NCBI GenBank assembly: GCA_027052485.1
Contig: JALUFA010000037.1
Span: 1-5,660 of the forward strand
DNA length: 5,660 bases
Origin: Hydrogenothermaceae bacterium
GTDB taxonomy: Bacteria > Aquificota > Aquificia > Aquificales > Hydrogenothermaceae
Direction of reading: 5' to 3'
This document shows, piece by piece, positions 4,381 through 5,660 of this stretch (position 1 is the first letter of the stretch; every line of letters starts with the position of its first letter). The notes under the pieces are model-generated. The model did no database searches and had not been told where the DNA came from. It saw only the letters and a program-made list of their open reading frames with translations. A program made the translations under genes and the position numbers.

Positions 4381-5298
4381 TTGTCAAAGTTAGCTTTTGT
4401 GTTTCCAGGACAAGGTTCCCAAACACTGGAAATGGGGAAAGACGTTTACGAAAAGTACCCTCAGATTAAAAAACTCCATGAAGATGTGAATGAAAGATTA
4501 GGTTTTAACCTTACAGATATAATCTTTAATAACGAAGAAAAACTAAACCTTACTGAATACACCCAACCAGCGTTAGTGCTTGCATCTTACTCTCTGTACT
4601 ATGCCATCAAGGAAGAAATCCCAGAGATAAATCCTACGTATATGGCAGGACACTCGTTGGGAGAGTTTACAGCCCTTACTGCAGCAGAGAGTTTAGACCC
4701 TGTTGATGCCGTGTGGCTTACCCATATTAGAGGAAAACTTATGCAGGAGGCTGTACCGGCAGGAAAAGGAGGAATGGCAGCTGTTATAGGACTTCCTGCC
4801 GAAAAGATAGAGGAAGTTCTAAAACAGATAGATGGAGTTGTTGAAATAGCAAACTACAATAGCCCAGAGCAAACGGTTATATCAGGTGAGATGGAAGCGT
4901 TAGATAAAGCGATAGACCTTTTAAAAGAGGCAGGAGCTAAAAAGGTCGTAAAACTCGCAGTTTCAGTACCGGCTCACTCATCCTTACTTAAAGAAAAAGC
5001 AAAGGAGTTTGCAACCTACATAGATAAAGTAGATATAAAAGATGCAAAGGTTCCTGTTATATCTAACATTACAGCTAAGCCTATCCAAACTGCAGAGGAA
5101 ATAAGAGCCGAGCTAAAAGAGCATTTTTACTCGCCAGTTAGATGGGTACAGACGGTACAGTTTCTTAAAGAGCAGGGTGTAGATACAATCATTGAGGTAG
5201 GGCCCAAAAAAGTATTAACCGGTCTTATCAGACGAATAGACAGAAGTTTTAATCTGATAAACATAGAAAAGCTTGAAGATATTCAAAAACTAAAATGA
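4381..5298 (+). CDS. fabD: Malonyl-CoA:acyl carrier protein transacylase
   Basis: A 305-residue cytoplasmic enzyme that moves malonyl from CoA to acyl carrier protein, supplying the two-carbon donor for type II fatty acid synthesis. Motifs in order: FPGQGSQ (8-14) with Gln11 for the oxyanion hole; GHSLGEF (90-96) with nucleophile Ser92; RGKLMQEA (117-124), where Arg117 binds the malonyl carboxylate; NYNSPEQTVISG (158-169); catalytic His199 in VPAHSSLL; and the C-terminal GPKKVLTGLIRRID. Its length matches E. coli FabD (about 309). The start is TTG, chosen from the upstream GGGAGG and family alignment. Its stop overlaps a potential bioD ATG (ATGA, 5295-5298). A + strand promoter is visible upstream. 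Other fab genes are not in view, so whether it belongs to a larger fab cluster is unknown. Confidence 0.97.
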   Translation: MSKLAFVFPGQGSQTLEMGKDVYEKYPQIKKLHEDVNERLGFNLTDIIFNNEEKLNLTEYTQPALVLASYSLYYAIKEEIPEINPTYMAGHSLGEFTALTAAESLDPVDAVWLTHIRGKLMQEAVPAGKGGMAAVIGLPAEKIEEVLKQIDGVVEIANYNSPEQTVISGEMEALDKAIDLLKEAGAKKVVKLAVSVPAHSSLLKEKAKEFATYIDKVDIKDAKVPVISNITAKPIQTAEEIRAELKEHFYSPVRWVQTVQFLKEQGVDTIIEVGPKKVLTGLIRRIDRSFNLINIEKLEDIQKLK

Positions 5299-5660
5299 AA
5301 ATGCAGCTGTTTATAACAGGTACAGACACAGGAGTTGGGAAAACAACTTTTTCAGCTTTACTTGCAAATTTCTTAAAAGAAAAAGGTATAAATGTAGGCT
5401 ACTTTAAACCGGTAGAAACAGGATGCCAGCCTGAATGCCATGATGTAAGTACACTTTCCCAGATAACCGGCCAGCCTTTAGATGAGATGATTGTTTACAG
5501 ATTTAAAAATCCGCTATCCCCTTTGGCAGCATCTTACATTGAAGCTAAAAAAGTGGAAATCGGCAAACTTGTTGACAGGTTTAACCAGCTAAAGTCTAAG
5601 TATGAAGTTCTTCTTGTTGAAGGAGCAGGGGGAATTCTCGTACCTATTACAGAAGGGAAG
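5295..5660 (+). CDS. bioD: Dethiobiotin synthetase, N-terminal part (cut by window end)
   Basis: The first 122 codons of BioD, which closes the ureido ring of dethiobiotin from 7,8-diaminopelargonate, CO2 and ATP, the step before biotin synthase. Visible are the P-loop GTDTGVGKTT (9-18), FKPVETGC (37-44) with the conserved Lys38, a probable metal-binding Asp50, NPLSPLAA (72-79) in the substrate region, and VEGAGGILVP (108-117) with Glu109. Full-length BioD is about 220-240 residues, so roughly half is present. ATG 5295 overlaps the fabD stop (ATGA), which I prefer as the coupled start; ATG 5301, two codons later, is equally compatible. There is no strong Shine-Dalgarno. The pairing with fabD fits because biotin is the cofactor of acetyl-CoA carboxylase, the malonyl-CoA source. 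The reading frame is intact to the edge. Confidence 0.95.
   Translation, partial: MKMQLFITGTDTGVGKTTFSALLANFLKEKGINVGYFKPVETGCQPECHDVSTLSQITGQPLDEMIVYRFKNPLSPLAASYIEAKKVEIGKLVDRFNQLKSKYEVLLVEGAGGILVPITEGK

Overview
The window is a compact, AT-rich bacterial stretch. Seven genes and one gene fragment lie on the + strand and two tRNA genes on the - strand. The proteins are rich in Lys, Glu and Ile. Start codons include GTG and TTG behind good Shine-Dalgarno sequences. Both tRNA genes are far more GC-rich (53/75 and 50/76 bases) than the surrounding DNA, which suggests a thermophile. Together with the short RbgA-type GTPase, this fits a thermophilic bacterium of the Aquificota type. That is an inference from composition and protein style, not a database result.

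Positions 1-3945 look like one tightly packed transcription unit: the tail of an unidentified protein, a circularly permuted GTPase of the RbgA/YlqF family, dnaX (clamp-loader tau), a YbaB/EbfC nucleoid protein, recR, and a MarC-family membrane protein. Most junctions overlap, abut or leave 1-15 bases. dnaX-ybaB-recR is a widely conserved bacterial cluster joining replication (clamp loading) with recombinational repair (RecR with RecO/RecF). dnaX carries two candidate -1 slippage heptamers exactly where the ATPase/collar part ends, so it may make both tau and a short gamma-like product.

Positions 3946-4380 have no protein gene. The first 145 bases are very AT-rich and hold a 14-base-period tandem repeat and a perfect palindrome. 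Then come tRNA-Glu(UUC) and tRNA-Lys(UUU) on the - strand. They are probably transcribed from a near-consensus sigma70 promoter that lies almost back to back with the + strand promoter of fabD.

Positions 4381-5660 hold fabD (malonyl-CoA:ACP transacylase) and the first 122 codons of bioD (dethiobiotin synthetase), joined by an ATGA overlap. The two are functionally linked because acetyl-CoA carboxylase, which makes FabD's substrate, needs biotin.

I see no defence system, mobile element, CRISPR array or clearly novel multi-gene system. The points most worth testing are the dnaX slippage sites, the divergent promoter arrangement with a hairpin at the tRNA-Lys 5' end, and the RbgA relative without the usual N-terminal motif.
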